Source: Bacteroidales bacterium (GTDB lineage: Bacteria > Bacteroidota > Bacteroidia > Bacteroidales > JAOZVK01). Taken from it: DNA of 5,323 nucleotides. Where the stretch lies: positions 1 to 5,323 of the forward strand of contig JAOZVK010000417.1 of NCBI GenBank assembly GCA_029938185.1. The letters are read 5' to 3'. The position numbers were made by a program, and so were the translations under genes. Below the pieces are notes generated by a model that saw only the letters and a program-made list of their open reading frames with translations, made no database searches and was not told the origin of the DNA. Of this stretch, positions 5,057 through 5,323 are shown in pieces; positions within the stretch are counted from its first letter, which is position 1; every line of letters starts with the position of its first letter.

Positions 5057-5323
5057 TTATGCTTTCTGATTGAGTATTTTGTTAATTTCATCAAAATTAA
5101 TTTTTAATATTTTGGATATTTCTTTTTTGCTTTTCTTTTCTACATGGTATAGTACAACAACTTGAGATACTAAATTTGCTTTGCGTTCATTTTCAATAGC
5201 TTTTTGTTTCTCTACCTCTGCTTGTTCTCTTTTTAATTTTTCTTGCTGCTCTCTTTCTTTTGCCTCTCGTTTCTCTGCTTCTGCTTGTTTAAGTTTTCTT
5301 CTAAGTTCTTTTTCTCTCTCTTT
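5057..5323 (-). CDS. C-terminal part of a coiled-coil protein, possibly Rpn/PD-(D/E)XK family
   Basis: An open frame of 88 codons enters from the right edge and ends at TAA (5059-5057). The start lies outside the window, and no ATG occurs in frame here. Residues 1-48 of the visible part are almost all Lys, Glu, Arg, Gln and Ala (KEREKELRRKLKQAEAEKRE and onward), a long charged coiled coil. The last 40 residues (LVSQVVVLYHVEKKSKKEIS, then KILKINFDEINKIL) look like a short helix-turn-helix-like module of the 'KSIEEIAEITGLSVEEIKKIL' kind. This combination is common at the C-terminus of Rpn family recombination-promoting nucleases / putative transposases (PD-(D/E)XK) in Bacteroidota. The nuclease domain itself would lie outside the window, so the family call is an inference. 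The gene converges on the CAP gene. Confidence 0.7.
   Translation of the reverse strand, partial: KEREKELRRKLKQAEAEKREAKEREQQEKLKREQAEVEKQKAIENERKANLVSQVVVLYHVEKKSKKEISKILKINFDEINKILNQKA

Noticed and set aside
1..5323. CRISPR array, tRNA, rRNA or defence system
   Set aside because: No regularly spaced repeats, cloverleaf sequence, rRNA motif or defence-gene domain was seen on either strand.

Overview
The window is AT-rich DNA, most likely from a member of the Bacteroidota. The evidence is a Bacteroidota-style promoter motif (TAnnTTTG) upstream of the glutamate dehydrogenase gene, start codons with no Shine-Dalgarno sequence, small secreted thioredoxin-like and CAP-domain proteins, and long A/T homopolymers inside genes. 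The assignment rests on gene style; no rRNA or other phylogenetic marker is present.

Layout. Positions 1-935 hold only decayed genes on the minus strand: a fragment with two ricin/beta-trefoil-like repeats (12-290), then a secreted thioredoxin-fold protein (431-935) broken by a frameshift, an internal stop and loss of the cis-proline. Next on the minus strand is a short intact alpha/beta hydrolase of the YqiA/UPF0227 type (1073-1579, TTG start) with an 18-bp palindrome just upstream. A strong hairpin terminator (1705-1730) separates it from gdhA (1844-3184, minus), a full-length hexameric-type glutamate dehydrogenase. A 432-bp divergent intergenic region follows. The plus-strand gene at 3617-4870 encodes a secreted protein with a helical TPR-like N-terminal part and a C-terminal CAP/SCP domain. 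The window closes with the 3' end of a minus-strand gene (5057-5323) encoding a charged coiled coil and a short helical tail, of the kind found at the C-terminus of Rpn/PD-(D/E)XK family proteins.

How the genes relate. I see no operon: each intact gene has its own flanking regions, and the terminator makes gdhA a single transcription unit. gdhA is central nitrogen metabolism. The hydrolase is a housekeeping-type esterase, the CAP protein is an envelope or secreted protein, and the last gene is probably mobile-associated. A 27-bp direct repeat, matching at 23 of 27 positions, lies over the gdhA stop codon and again just before the CAP start codon, so the two copies bracket gdhA.

I found no CRISPR array, tRNA, rRNA, complete mobile element or recognisable defence system. 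The items most worth a second look are the bracketing repeat pair, the TPR-CAP fusion lacking one conserved CAP histidine, and the decayed secreted-protein remnants at the left end.
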